Notes: generated by a model from the sequence alone, not told the origin. Numbered from the stretch's first letter, positions 45,920 to 54,200 are shown. The stretch is 64,000 nt of DNA from an archaeon (GCA_029563035.1 JAKQTP010000076.1:29383-93382); one strand, 5' to 3'. Numbers and translations: made by a program.

Positions 45920-46726
45920 ATGAAAAAAACAAGAATCATCAATACAAATGAATTACAAAATTATTTAAAGGATTTAAAGAAAATACCGGTAATAACACAT
46001 GAAAGACAAGATGAAATATTTAAAAAATTAAAAGATAAAAATATCACAAAACAAGAAAAAGAAAAATTACATAATGAGTTAGTTGTTGGAAATTTACGAT
46101 TTGTTGTTTCGGTAGCAAAACAATACCAAAACCAGGGTATGGATTTTTTAGATCTTATTTCTGAGGGAAATATGGGACTGTTAAAGGCTGTAGATAGATT
46201 TGATCCGTCAAGTGGTTTAAAATTTATATCATATGCTGTGTGGTGGGTGAAACAATCAATTATGGCATCATTGAACGAGAACTCAAGAACAATTCGAATA
46301 CCTTCTAATTTAATACAAGACGCCCAAAAATCAAAACAAGATGAATTTGACGATTATTATGGTTATCCAAATAGTTGTGTTAATGAAATAACATATTGTT
46401 TACCTTTTTGTGTTGCTTTAAGTACTGAAATAAATGAGGATGGTGACGAATTAATTGATATTATACGTGATCCCAATGAACAAAATCCGGAAAATATTTT
46501 TCAATCTGCAGATGAAATTAGAAAAAGAGTGTCAGCAATATTAAGTGTGTTAGATGATAGAGAAAAAATAATTATTGAAAAATATTTTGGATTAAATGGT
46601 GTTGAGTCAAATCTTGATGATCTTGGTGAGGAATTTCATTGTACAAAAGAACGAATTCGTCAGTTGAAAGACAAAGCAATTAAGAAATTACGTAATGAGA
46701 GTTATTCATTATTGAAATATCTGTAA
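45920..46726 (+). CDS. Phage sigma-70 factor, probable late sigma
   Basis: This 268-residue RNA polymerase sigma factor has region 2 at about residues 52-125 (RFVVSVAKQYQNQGMDFLDL, KFISYAVWWVKQSIM), which opens and reads the -10-type element, and region 4 at about 205-268 with a helix-turn-helix (LGEEFHCTKERIRQLKDKAI). Between them is a short linker where region 3 should be, with three Cys. It resembles bacterial primary-type sigma factors more than the smaller T4 gp55. Its place next to gp46 is like that of gene 55 in T4-type genomes, so a late-transcription role is likely. Recurrent TATTTATA sequences before virion genes are a candidate target. Confidence 0.8.
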   Translation: MKKTRIINTNELQNYLKDLKKIPVITHERQDEIFKKLKDKNITKQEKEKLHNELVVGNLRFVVSVAKQYQNQGMDFLDLISEGNMGLLKAVDRFDPSSGLKFISYAVWWVKQSIMASLNENSRTIRIPSNLIQDAQKSKQDEFDDYYGYPNSCVNEITYCLPFCVALSTEINEDGDELIDIIRDPNEQNPENIFQSADEIRKRVSAILSVLDDREKIIIEKYFGLNGVESNLDDLGEEFHCTKERIRQLKDKAIKKLRNESYSLLKYL

Positions 46727-46728
46727 AA

Positions 46729-47592
46729 ATGAATAAATTAAAGGAATTATGGAATAAAATTATTAGTTTTTTGTCTCCATATTTGAAAATTTATGGGGTA
46801 TTTAAATTTTTAACAAGCAAAACATTTTTAATTTTAATAGTTCTTGTTATTACTGTTTTATTAACTAGATCTTGTGTTAATAATAGGGAAATTCGGAGAA
46901 TAAATGATATTCAAATACAGAATATCTTAGCTTTACTTGATACGATACATGTTGAAAAAAATAAAAATAAAGAGCAACAATTTGTGATTGCTAGTTATGT
47001 TACAGATGTTAATAATCTTGAAATTCTTAATAAAGAACTTTATAATGAGGTGATTGCACAACGTGGTGAAGTAATATCATTAAATAAGGTGATATATCGT
47101 TTAGAACAAGAGGCTGATTATTTTAAAAAACAAATAAATCATATGGAATCGATTATAAGTCAGCCAGTACAAATAAACGATACCACATATAGAATAACAT
47201 GGGAGAAGAGGTACGATTGGGATAAATTGAATTATGATATATATAGAGGTGAAACAATTGTTGGATTGGGTAAGTTCGGGTTGAGACATTATGATAGTGA
47301 TATAACATATAGAATATCTCAAGTTGATTTAATGTTTGGGCAAGTAGTAGAAAATGGTCAATTAAGGATTTTTGTGAAAACAAATTACCCAGGATTTACA
47401 CCACAATCGTTACAAGGTGTGTTGATTGATCCAAATACTAATTCATATATAAAGAGTTTGATTAAGAAGAAAAAATGGTTACCTAATACATTATCTATTG
47501 GTGTTGGGCCATCATTTGGTTATGATATTTTATCAACTAAGATATATTTAGGTATAGGGGTGAATGTAAATTACAATCTCCTACAATGGTAA
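46729..47592 (+). CDS. Membrane-anchored coiled-coil protein with beta-rich end (287 aa)
   Basis: A single hydrophobic helix (about residues 31-46, FLILIVLVITVLLT) follows a short cytoplasmic lead. Next comes a coiled coil (about 52-145), then a beta-rich C-terminal half whose last 40 residues (LSIGVGPSFGYDILS, then KIYLGIGVNVNYNLLQW) look like an outer-membrane beta-hairpin. A protein that bridges the two membranes would fit a spanin-like role, but this is a guess from layout. It is followed by a second single-helix coiled-coil protein. Confidence 0.55.
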   Translation: MNKLKELWNKIISFLSPYLKIYGVFKFLTSKTFLILIVLVITVLLTRSCVNNREIRRINDIQIQNILALLDTIHVEKNKNKEQQFVIASYVTDVNNLEILNKELYNEVIAQRGEVISLNKVIYRLEQEADYFKKQINHMESIISQPVQINDTTYRITWEKRYDWDKLNYDIYRGETIVGLGKFGLRHYDSDITYRISQVDLMFGQVVENGQLRIFVKTNYPGFTPQSLQGVLIDPNTNSYIKSLIKKKKWLPNTLSIGVGPSFGYDILSTKIYLGIGVNVNYNLLQW

Positions 47593-47604
47593 AATTTAAA
47601 AATT

Positions 47605-47958
47605 ATGGAACGAACACCACAACAATTTTTTTCTAAGAATATGAAATGGTTTACTCTTGTGTTTTTTATCCTTTTTCTGTTCAAATCAGTTCAAAGTTGT
47701 AATCGGAATATGGGTAATAGAATTATAGAAAAACAATATAAACATACTATTGACTCTTTGACAAAAAAATACGATATTTTTGAAAAGGAAACAACAACAA
47801 TTATTAGACAGCTTGAATTTGAGTTAAAACTTGAAAAAGAAAAGGCTGGTGAGGCTAATAGACGCGCGGAAGCTGTCCAGTCTGTTGCTGAAAAAATAAG
47901 GGCAAATACGACAGTAAATGTTCGCGGTGCCGAAGTTGATACTACAAAAAGAAAATGA
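47605..47958 (+). CDS. Small membrane coiled-coil protein (117 aa)
   Basis: One hydrophobic helix (about residues 14-28, MKWFTLVFFILFLFKS) is followed by a Cys, then a long coiled coil with charged heptads (about 38-100). This layout is like i-spanin or Rz-type proteins, which sit in the inner membrane and reach across the periplasm. The last residues are basic (TTKRK). The stop overlaps the next start. Confidence 0.55.
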   Translation: MERTPQQFFSKNMKWFTLVFFILFLFKSVQSCNRNMGNRIIEKQYKHTIDSLTKKYDIFEKETTTIIRQLEFELKLEKEKAGEANRRAEAVQSVAEKIRANTTVNVRGAEVDTTKRK

Positions 47959-48974
47959 AATTATTTAAAAAAAATTACGATAGAGAGGATTTATTACACC
48001 TTGGACTTATAGTGACATTTGCCATTTTGTATGTGGCAACAGCATTTGTTTCATTTTATCATGCAATAACATTTTTTCACATTGCAAATGCTATTTGGTT
48101 GTCAATAATATTGAGTTTTGTTGCCGAAATTGGTCAAGCTTCTGTATTATTTAGTATACTTCTTACAGATAACCGGAATAAATTTCTACCTTGGGTTATA
48201 ATGATAATTCTAACATCATTACAAGTTATTGGTAACGTTGTTAGTTCTTTTGATTGGATTGTAACACATAACGATGCTGGTTTAGAAAATTTTAAAAGAT
48301 CCATTTTATTTGCAGTACAAACTGATGACCCTGAAATGTTCAGAATAATTGTTGCATGGATTTCAGGTGCTCTTCTTCCTGTTATAGCATTATCAATGAC
48401 GGCACTTGTTGCCCAGAATATAGATTTACGAGCTAAAAAAAGAAAGGAACTTGAAAGTAAAACATCACCAATAAATGATGTTAATAATCTAGATGACACT
48501 GAACCCATACCGGCAAGTGTTATTGTAGGTGAGGTGTCGAAAATCCGTCCAACAGAGGAAGAACTCGAAAAAATGGAAAAATTTTTAAGTAAGAAAAGTC
48601 CGATTGAAAAACCACCGGTTGAAGAAATTGAAACAGAAAAAGAAAATGAGGAAATAAAAGACAAACCAGTTGTAGTGTCGGATGTACCTTTTGAAGAACC
48701 AAATTTTAATTCTGATATAATTAAAGAAGAAATTGAAGGAGATTTCGGGTCAGTTAATTTAACAAATGAAAAACCGGATGATGTTCCGACAATAGAATTA
48801 GAAAAAGTTGTAACACCAATAGCGCAAGAAGTTATAGAATCAACAATTTCTAAAGAACAGGAATCTCCACCATCTATTGAGGAAAAACCACAACCATTAC
48901 CAACAAATCCAATAACACAAGAACAACTTGATAGAATTAGACAAATTGCTAGAGAGAATTTAAAAAAAAAATAA
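47955..48974 (+). CDS. Four-helix membrane protein with acidic/Pro tail (339 aa)
   Basis: Four hydrophobic helices lie within the first 160 residues (about 15-38, 42-68, 75-95, 132-155). A long tail rich in Glu, Pro and Lys follows (about 175-339). I do not recognise the family; a holin-related or membrane-scaffold role is possible from its neighbours. The frame ends at TAA (48972-48974) right after a run of ten As, and the -1 frame continues open for another 66 codons, so a longer product may be made by frameshifting. See the frameshift feature. Confidence 0.6.
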   Translation: MKLFKKNYDREDLLHLGLIVTFAILYVATAFVSFYHAITFFHIANAIWLSIILSFVAEIGQASVLFSILLTDNRNKFLPWVIMIILTSLQVIGNVVSSFDWIVTHNDAGLENFKRSILFAVQTDDPEMFRIIVAWISGALLPVIALSMTALVAQNIDLRAKKRKELESKTSPINDVNNLDDTEPIPASVIVGEVSKIRPTEEELEKMEKFLSKKSPIEKPPVEEIETEKENEEIKDKPVVVSDVPFEEPNFNSDIIKEEIEGDFGSVNLTNEKPDDVPTIELEKVVTPIAQEVIESTISKEQESPPSIEEKPQPLPTNPITQEQLDRIRQIARENLKKK

Positions 48975-49171
48975 CAGAGGTAGAAGAGGAGATAGAAGAA
49001 ACGTCTACATCTGGTAATATTCTACCAGATAATATTCCCGAACTAACACCGTCGGCTCGGGAATTTTTTATGCCAGCAGAAAAAGAAAATAAAAAAATAA
49101 CATATAATTCAGTAAAAAGTTTTTTGAGAGATGTTGCAAGTTCAAAGCGTAGAAGACCTAGAGGGAGTTAA
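48962..49171 (+). other. Candidate -1 frameshift site (A10) and 66-codon extension
   Basis: The run of ten As at 48962-48971 ends the four-helix membrane gene with AAA AAA AAA TAA. A -1 slip on the As would bypass the stop and read 66 more sense codons to TAA at 49169-49171. The extension continues the acidic style of the tail (KITEVEEEIEETSTSG) and ends in a basic cluster (SSKRRRPRGS). About 8 percent of random codons in such AT-rich DNA would be stops, so 66 open codons are unlikely by chance. A homopolymer error in the assembly (10 versus 11 As) would look the same. A terminator-like hairpin lies inside the extension. Confidence 0.5.
49034..49069 (+). terminator. Terminator-like hairpin inside the frameshift extension
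   Basis: An 8-bp stem (ATTCCCGA, 49034-49041, with TCGGGAAT, 49057-49064) is followed by a T run (49064-49069). It resembles an intrinsic terminator. If it acts as one, part of the transcripts would stop before the amidase-fold gene; the distance from the A10 run (over 60 bases) is too great for a classical frameshift stimulator. Confidence 0.5.
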
Positions 49172-49751
49172 ATTAAATGTTAGTAAGAGAAAAACTAAAA
49201 AGACTCAAATTTTTTTATATGACACACAAAGAAGATTTGATGATTTTATTATGAAATTAAGGTATAGAAATAATGAAAAATATGAAGAAATACCACATTT
49301 TATAATAAGTAAGTCAGGTGATATTTTTAAGGTATTTGATACTGATTATAGTTCAAAAACGTTTGGTGTGAAGAATATTGATAATAGACAAGTAAAGATT
49401 GCGTTGGAAAATTTGGGTTGGTTAATTAAAAATACGATTACCGGTGCGTTATATAATTGGATAGGTGATCCATATAGGTCTGAGCCATATGTAAAAAGAT
49501 GGAGAAATTATTATTTCTGGGATCCATATTCTGAAGAGCAAATGAATGCATTGGTTAAAATAACAAAAGAAATTTGTAAAAAACATAATATACCATATCA
49601 AACAGTACCATCACAAGGATATTTATCTAATGTAAGAAAGTTTGATGGAATTGTATGTAAATCAAATTTTCTAAGTATTTATACAGATATAAACCCTTCT
49701 TTTAATTTTAATATATTTTATAAAAATGACACAGAAACAACCGATAAATGA
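49131..49751 (+). CDS. Amidase-fold (peptidoglycan-recognition-type) protein, probably without zinc
   Basis: The overall layout follows N-acetylmuramoyl-L-alanine amidases of the T7 lysozyme/PGRP group: a first strand (QIFLYDTQ), the IPHFIISKSGDIFKVFD core (residues 54-70), KIALENLG (89-96), the helix EEQMNALVKITKEI, and an end motif IVCKSNF...INPSFNF. The three zinc ligands of the active family are not visible: Tyr (Y30) is where the first His would lie, the TFGV segment (77-80) lacks the second, and the C-terminal one is absent too. It may bind peptidoglycan rather than cut it, or be a structural derivative. Start ATG at 49131 is the first in frame after several stops. Confidence 0.5.
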   Translation: MLQVQSVEDLEGVKLNVSKRKTKKTQIFLYDTQRRFDDFIMKLRYRNNEKYEEIPHFIISKSGDIFKVFDTDYSSKTFGVKNIDNRQVKIALENLGWLIKNTITGALYNWIGDPYRSEPYVKRWRNYYFWDPYSEEQMNALVKITKEICKKHNIPYQTVPSQGYLSNVRKFDGIVCKSNFLSIYTDINPSFNFNIFYKNDTETTDK

Positions 49752-50310
49752 GTATGATTTAACAAAAAAAATGTTAAATACAATACGAGAAATACAGGCT
49801 AGTGTGGATTCAAATAAATTTGTGTTACTTAGAGAACAAGTAACCAATGATAAGGAAACTGTTATAAGAAAGGGTGATGGTATTCCACCACCACCAATAG
49901 ATAATGATAATATGGACTATGAAAGTGGTGAAGAACAAGAAGATATTGCTGTTATTAATGATGTAGAAGTTGTGATTCATTCAGAAGATCCAGAAGATTT
50001 AGAATTAAAAGATGATGAAAAAAACAATATATCACAATTAATAGATGAATTTAGAACTGAAGTTTCGGAAATTGTTGAATTTGATAAATTGCACATATAT
50101 GAGGATAATGCAAAATTAGAGGGGAAAATTAGTGATGTAAATTTAGGGTTTACATTATCAACGGGCAATGATACCGGAATATATCTTTCAAATACATCTA
50201 TGATGAAAATTGATGAAGATACTATGGATATGATTAATAAATTAAAAACATTCCATCCGAAATTTATTAATACAATTAATAATTTGTTAGTACATAGAAA
50301 ATCAACATAA
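49726..50310 (+). CDS. Hypothetical acidic protein (194 aa)
   Basis: I do not recognise this protein. It has an N-terminal helix (residues 5-30), a Pro-rich, Asp/Glu-rich linker (about 50-75), and a C-terminal beta/alpha domain. It overlaps the preceding gene by 26 bases and is 1 base from the next. The following genes encode virion-type proteins, so it is probably structural. Confidence 0.6.
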   Translation: MTQKQPINEYDLTKKMLNTIREIQASVDSNKFVLLREQVTNDKETVIRKGDGIPPPPIDNDNMDYESGEEQEDIAVINDVEVVIHSEDPEDLELKDDEKNNISQLIDEFRTEVSEIVEFDKLHIYEDNAKLEGKISDVNLGFTLSTGNDTGIYLSNTSMMKIDEDTMDMINKLKTFHPKFINTINNLLVHRKST

Positions 50311-50311
50311 C

Positions 50312-50551
50312 ATGGCATTAACAAGTAGTGATAAAAGTCAAATTGAAACGATTGCTAGAAAAGAAATAAAATCGTTTATGGATAGTACTCAGGCACATAA
50401 TATTGTGATGAGAATAATACAGAAAGAGCTTGGTGGGAGAAGAATAGACGAAAGAATGGTTGATTTGGCAACTAAAGTCGTTGTTGAATTGTTTAAAACA
50501 TTCTGGCAAAGAAAATCATTTTGGGAGGGTGCAATAAAAAACGTAAGATAA
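50312..50551 (+). CDS. Small virion-type protein (79 aa)
   Basis: The sequence MALTSSDKSQIETIARKEIK followed by a helix-rich body resembles a small conserved protein in the structural regions of T4-like phages of marine bacteria. Its function is not known to me. It has no cysteine and no membrane segment and is basic at the C-terminus (QRKSFWEGAIKNVR). Confidence 0.6.
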   Translation: MALTSSDKSQIETIARKEIKSFMDSTQAHNIVMRIIQKELGGRRIDERMVDLATKVVVELFKTFWQRKSFWEGAIKNVR

Positions 50552-50552
50552 T

Positions 50553-51548
50553 ATGGAAATGGATAAAACAAATAAAATACGTGGCGGAAAAGCCGATGGA
50601 ATGAGTGTAGAAGATATAGCAAGAAAACACAATGTTTTTGTGGGTACAATAAAAAAACAGATAGAAATGGGTATTAAAATTGAAAAAGAACATACCCATG
50701 ACGAGAAGAAAGCGAGGGAAATAGCTATGGATCATTTGACCGAATTACCAGATTATTACACTCGATTAAATAAAATGGAAAAATCTGGTGAAAAATCGTT
50801 GAAGAAAAAAGACACAAAAGAACAGATGGATGCTAGTGCGTCTGGTTCATATGAAGCACCGCTTAGTAATCCTATTACCAGACCAATAAGTAGAGTTCAT
50901 GAAATGACGAAAAAAGAATTTACTGAACAAATGGGTAGTGGTATTTCTGCTGGTGCTATGTACGATGGTCCTATAGGGACTGCTGGACCATCAAGTCCAA
51001 TGGATAAAACAAAGAAAAGTAGAAAAGATCCGTTAAAGATTGATAATGCCGAGTCCACAATGGGTGGAGCAAGTATAACTGGTGCTTCAACAAAAGATAT
51101 GATTGCCACAAAAAAGGGTTTTCCAAGATTTGGGGGGCCAGGTGCCAAATTTGTTGAAATCGATAATAAATGTAAAACATTCCCATATTGTGATCAAGGT
51201 GCTAGTTCAGATCGGGCATTTAAAGGAAGACCAAATCCAATTAAATTAAAAGAAATAAGAGAATTACAAAAATCAATACAAGAAGTATCACAGGAATATC
51301 AAATCCCTGCTGAGATTGTTGCTGAAATGGTGGTAAATCAAATACTATCTGAAGGTGTACCATCACATATGTTTGATAAATCCAATTTGGATGCTCTTGC
51401 TACTTGGGGTGCACCAAAAAAAGTACGGAAGTACAGAATAACAGTACCTGATGGTTTTGATATTGTTGTTCCAGATAATGATTTATTTTCGGCCGTAAAG
51501 TTATTTTTCTATAAAAATGATATTAAATTTGATACGGAAGAAATTTAG
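50553..51548 (+). CDS. DUF5661-like virion protein (331 aa)
   Basis: The first 80 residues (KADGMSVEDIARKHNVFVGT ... EHTHDEKKAREIAMDHLTEL) match the pattern of the DUF5661 group found in phages and some bacteria: a helix-turn-helix-like start and a conserved MDHL segment. The middle is a disordered Gly/Ser/Pro/Thr-rich region (about 95-200) and the C-terminal 100 residues are globular. Proteins with this start often lie next to virion genes; the exact role is unknown. Confidence 0.65.
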   Translation: MEMDKTNKIRGGKADGMSVEDIARKHNVFVGTIKKQIEMGIKIEKEHTHDEKKAREIAMDHLTELPDYYTRLNKMEKSGEKSLKKKDTKEQMDASASGSYEAPLSNPITRPISRVHEMTKKEFTEQMGSGISAGAMYDGPIGTAGPSSPMDKTKKSRKDPLKIDNAESTMGGASITGASTKDMIATKKGFPRFGGPGAKFVEIDNKCKTFPYCDQGASSDRAFKGRPNPIKLKEIRELQKSIQEVSQEYQIPAEIVAEMVVNQILSEGVPSHMFDKSNLDALATWGAPKKVRKYRITVPDGFDIVVPDNDLFSAVKLFFYKNDIKFDTEEI

Positions 51549-51563
51549 TGATATTTATTAGAT

Positions 51564-52721
51564 ATGAATATAAGAGATTTAAATAAATTAACGTCAGAAA
51601 TCTTAGAACAAGAGGCTAAGAAATTAATTATGGAACAGTTGTATGGTAAACAATCAACGGAAAATGATGATACTGAAACAGATGTCAAAAAATTCCAAAC
51701 ATTATCTGGATTAATTGATCGAATATCAAGTATTGAGAATATTGGGGATGTAGATTTTGGTGTAGTGATTAATATCGAGGGGATTACCGAAGAAGATTTG
51801 ATTAACAATTGTGGTGGTTCATCATTTGATGAGGCACAACAAAATCTAATGCAGGGATTACATCATGATTTGGAGGAAAATGGTGTTGGAAATAGTTTTG
51901 ATATTGATATTGAATCAGATGGTGATGAAAACACATTAAATTTAAAAATAAAAATAACAACCAATAATGATGAGTTATCTGGTAGTGATGAAATGAAAGA
52001 AAATACTATGGATACTAACCCAACGATTGACAAGAAAAAAAATATCATTCTAGGTGGTGATGTTAATGAAAATACCAAAAAAAGGATATTGAGACTTAAT
52101 GAGAATGAAATGAAACAGTTAATAAGGCGTATAATTAAAGAGGCGTCAGAACCGACAATGGACGCAACAACAGAGAAAGCGATTACTGATAGTAGTAAAT
52201 TAAATAGTGATTATCTGGCGGATGTTGAGAAAAAAATAAAAAAATATTTATCATTTACGGGTAATGATAATCCAAAATTTCCAAACCAGGTTGGTCAAGG
52301 AGAAGATAAAGTTGCACGAGTAGCAACAGATGAAGAAGAGGATATGATTGATCTTAATAGAGGTCGAGGGTCACAGGATTTGGATTACGATACTGATTCT
52401 GTTGGTGAGAATGGTGAACCACCAGAACCATTTAAAGAAAGAATACGAAAAGCGTTAGAGGGTGATTCAACAATGGGTAATGATCCAGATGCTGGTAATG
52501 CAATTAAAACTGATACTGGTGAAAAAATGTGGAAAAACAGAGAAAAAAGATTAAAAGCCAGGAAAGAAGAACCACTTTATCCGAAAGAAGCAGTTCCGGT
52601 TGAAGTTAAAGACAAGGATGATGGTGTTGTACCTAAAAGAACTGTTAATGAAAATAAAATTATTAAGGAAGAAATTAAAAGAATGAAAGTGTTGTCTTCT
52701 TATAACAAGAGGACACAATAA
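51564..52721 (+). CDS. Acidic hypothetical protein (385 aa), possible scaffold or virion protein
   Basis: I do not recognise the family. It has a helical start (LNKLTSEILEQEAKKLIMEQ), a small domain (about 45-130) with an acidic DIDIESDGDEN patch, a helical RILRLNENEMKQLIRRIIKE segment (about residues 175-195), and long charged low-complexity stretches rich in Asp/Glu/Gly. Segments like NEMKQLIRRII recur at the end (ENKIIKEEIKRMKVL) and look like peptide anchors. TATTTATT lies just before the start. Confidence 0.55.
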   Translation: MNIRDLNKLTSEILEQEAKKLIMEQLYGKQSTENDDTETDVKKFQTLSGLIDRISSIENIGDVDFGVVINIEGITEEDLINNCGGSSFDEAQQNLMQGLHHDLEENGVGNSFDIDIESDGDENTLNLKIKITTNNDELSGSDEMKENTMDTNPTIDKKKNIILGGDVNENTKKRILRLNENEMKQLIRRIIKEASEPTMDATTEKAITDSSKLNSDYLADVEKKIKKYLSFTGNDNPKFPNQVGQGEDKVARVATDEEEDMIDLNRGRGSQDLDYDTDSVGENGEPPEPFKERIRKALEGDSTMGNDPDAGNAIKTDTGEKMWKNREKRLKARKEEPLYPKEAVPVEVKDKDDGVVPKRTVNENKIIKEEIKRMKVLSSYNKRTQ

Positions 52722-52759
52722 CCTTTTTTTTATGGAATTTTATCCATATATTTAATTAT

Positions 52760-53206
52760 ATGGGTAAGAGGACTGACATACTTGAAAAATATCAAGACCA
52801 AACTGAAATTTGGTATAAAACTCACAATATAATAAGAGAACGTTCTGAATTATATTGTGATTTTTTTTCTTCTTTATTATTATTGATTGATGAAACATAT
52901 CTAGGGCCTGATATATTAAAATTAGAAAGTGATATATTAAATCATTTTAATTGGTGTTTTAATAAAGTTATATCTAATTTTGAAAAAGAACGAATTTATT
53001 TTGTGTCAAAAGGCTCTCATCATGAATATCTTTGGGATTTGTTTAATAAATGGTATTATATGTCTGAAATGGTTGAGAAGTGTGATATATTGTTAGAATA
53101 TTTTGATTTGTTATTTAATTTTGGGAAAATTAAGACACCGTCAGAAATTGAAATTTTCACCGATGTTTATAAAATAATGGATAAAAACTTGAAAAAGATG
53201 AATTAA
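52760..53206 (+). CDS. Hypothetical protein (148 aa)
   Basis: I do not recognise this protein. It is helical, rich in Phe, Tyr, Trp, Asp and Glu (ELYCDFFSSLLLLIDETYLG; SHHEYLWDLFNKWYYMSEMV), with no membrane segment of convincing length. A weak 6-bp hairpin (52731-52748) precedes it. It starts the small-gene group that contains the H1-like protein. Confidence 0.55.
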   Translation: MGKRTDILEKYQDQTEIWYKTHNIIRERSELYCDFFSSLLLLIDETYLGPDILKLESDILNHFNWCFNKVISNFEKERIYFVSKGSHHEYLWDLFNKWYYMSEMVEKCDILLEYFDLLFNFGKIKTPSEIEIFTDVYKIMDKNLKKMN

Positions 53207-53235
53207 ATATGTATATTTTTTAAAAATAATTTAAT

Positions 53236-53409
53236 ATGGAAAAAATAGCAAAAATTTACGAGTTAATTGTATTAATGGAAAATGAGGCTGAAAAGGTTTA
53301 TAATAAAGGTAATCGCAGTGCAGCAACGAGAGCGAGAAAATACGCACAAGAAATAAGGAATTTACTAGGTGATTTCCGTAAAGAAATAATTGATGTTGTA
53401 AAGAAATAA
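53236..53409 (+). CDS. Histone H1-like DNA-binding protein (57 aa)
   Basis: This short reading frame encodes 57 residues. Its second half, YNKGNRSAATRARKYAQEIR followed by a basic helix, closely resembles the H1-like (Hc1-type) proteins common in Bacteroidota, whose core reads KGNKAAGTRARK. The first half is an acidic helix (KIYELIVLMENEAEKV). Such proteins bind DNA without sequence specificity and compact it. It overlaps the next start (TAATG). It may condense phage DNA or modulate host chromatin; the sequence alone does not say which. Confidence 0.65.
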   Translation: MEKIAKIYELIVLMENEAEKVYNKGNRSAATRARKYAQEIRNLLGDFRKEIIDVVKK

Positions 53410-53594
53410 TGTTAGAGAAAATTTTTTTATATTTTTTTATTTTATCGGGATTGTATGTTTTTGTTTTTGTTGTAAAATTTTTTATTCTTCTTAAACAAGA
53501 CAATCCACCACCAATAATAAACACTAAACTAGAAAAGATATTGTTATATTTGTCAATGGCATATATCCTTACTGGAATAGTAACAATGCTTTGA
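53409..53594 (+). CDS. Small membrane protein (61 aa)
   Basis: Two hydrophobic helices are visible, at about residues 4-28 (KIFLYFFILSGLYVFVFVVK) and 42-60 (LEKILLYLSMAYILTGIV), with a polar Pro-rich hinge between. The start overlaps the H1-like gene's stop. The function is unknown; small double-helix membrane proteins in phages may be holin- or superinfection-related. Confidence 0.55.
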   Translation: MLEKIFLYFFILSGLYVFVFVVKFFILLKQDNPPPIINTKLEKILLYLSMAYILTGIVTML

Positions 53595-53596
53595 TA

Positions 53597-54058
53597 ATGG
53601 GAAAAAAAATAATGTTTGACACAATATTTTCTATAAGGCCGTTTTTTTTCTCACTTAGAGAAATAAAAGAGAATGTCAGTCTTGATATTAAAATTCCATT
53701 AAGTTGGAATATTAATCCTGATGTTAATGGGGTTGATAAAGATGTTTCAATAAAAGTTCAGGATGAAAATGAAAGGAACAGATTAATTTCAATAATTGGT
53801 CTTGCGACAAAAACAGGTTACGATGCTGTGTTTTCGTCTGCAAAACAAATTATCACATATAATCAAGAAATTGAAGAAAAAAATAGATTATTTAATGAAA
53901 AAGTTGAAGAATTAAAAAAATTCTTTTTAGAAGCACCTATTGAAAAATTAAAAGATATTTCATTTACTAACGAAAAACATGGGGTACGAAATAGAAAGAG
54001 CACTAGAGAGGCTAAAGTGGGAAATGAAGAAGGATCAGGATCAAACGAATCAGAATAA
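53597..54058 (+). CDS. Hypothetical protein (153 aa)
   Basis: I do not recognise this protein. The ATG at 53597 is chosen over an in-frame TTG at 53591. The first 80 residues are mixed beta (KIPLSWNINPDVNGVDKDVS), followed by a coiled coil (IEEKNRLFNEKVEELKKFFL, about 95-115) and a low-complexity basic/acidic tail that overlaps the next gene by 80 bases. Confidence 0.55.
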   Translation: MGKKIMFDTIFSIRPFFFSLREIKENVSLDIKIPLSWNINPDVNGVDKDVSIKVQDENERNRLISIIGLATKTGYDAVFSSAKQIITYNQEIEEKNRLFNEKVEELKKFFLEAPIEKLKDISFTNEKHGVRNRKSTREAKVGNEEGSGSNESE

Positions 54059-54200
54059 AAAAAAGACGATTGAAGAAATTAAGTCATACAACAGAACTGA
54101 AATTCTTGAGGTAATTAAAAATAGAGATAAGTTATCACACCCACAAAAAAAATCATTTTTTCAAAAACTTTTATTAATATTTGGTAATGGCAAAAAGTAA
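53979..54200 (+). CDS. Small helical hypothetical protein (73 aa)
   Basis: The ATG at 53979 lies inside the preceding gene. MGYEIERALERLKWEMK is an amphipathic charged helix, followed by a Lys/Asn/Gln-rich middle and a short hydrophobic end (KSFFQKLLLIFGNGKK). The 80-base overlap is long but the downstream part is clean coding sequence and the frame reaches almost to the next start. Real, but the start is uncertain. Confidence 0.45.
   Translation: MGYEIERALERLKWEMKKDQDQTNQNKKKTIEEIKSYNRTEILEVIKNRDKLSHPQKKSFFQKLLLIFGNGKK

Noticed and set aside
48134..48702. Minus-strand frame opposite the four-helix membrane gene
   Set aside because: Ser/Phe-rich antisense of the Lys/Glu-rich tail; no leader, no family, and fully contained in a better-supported gene.
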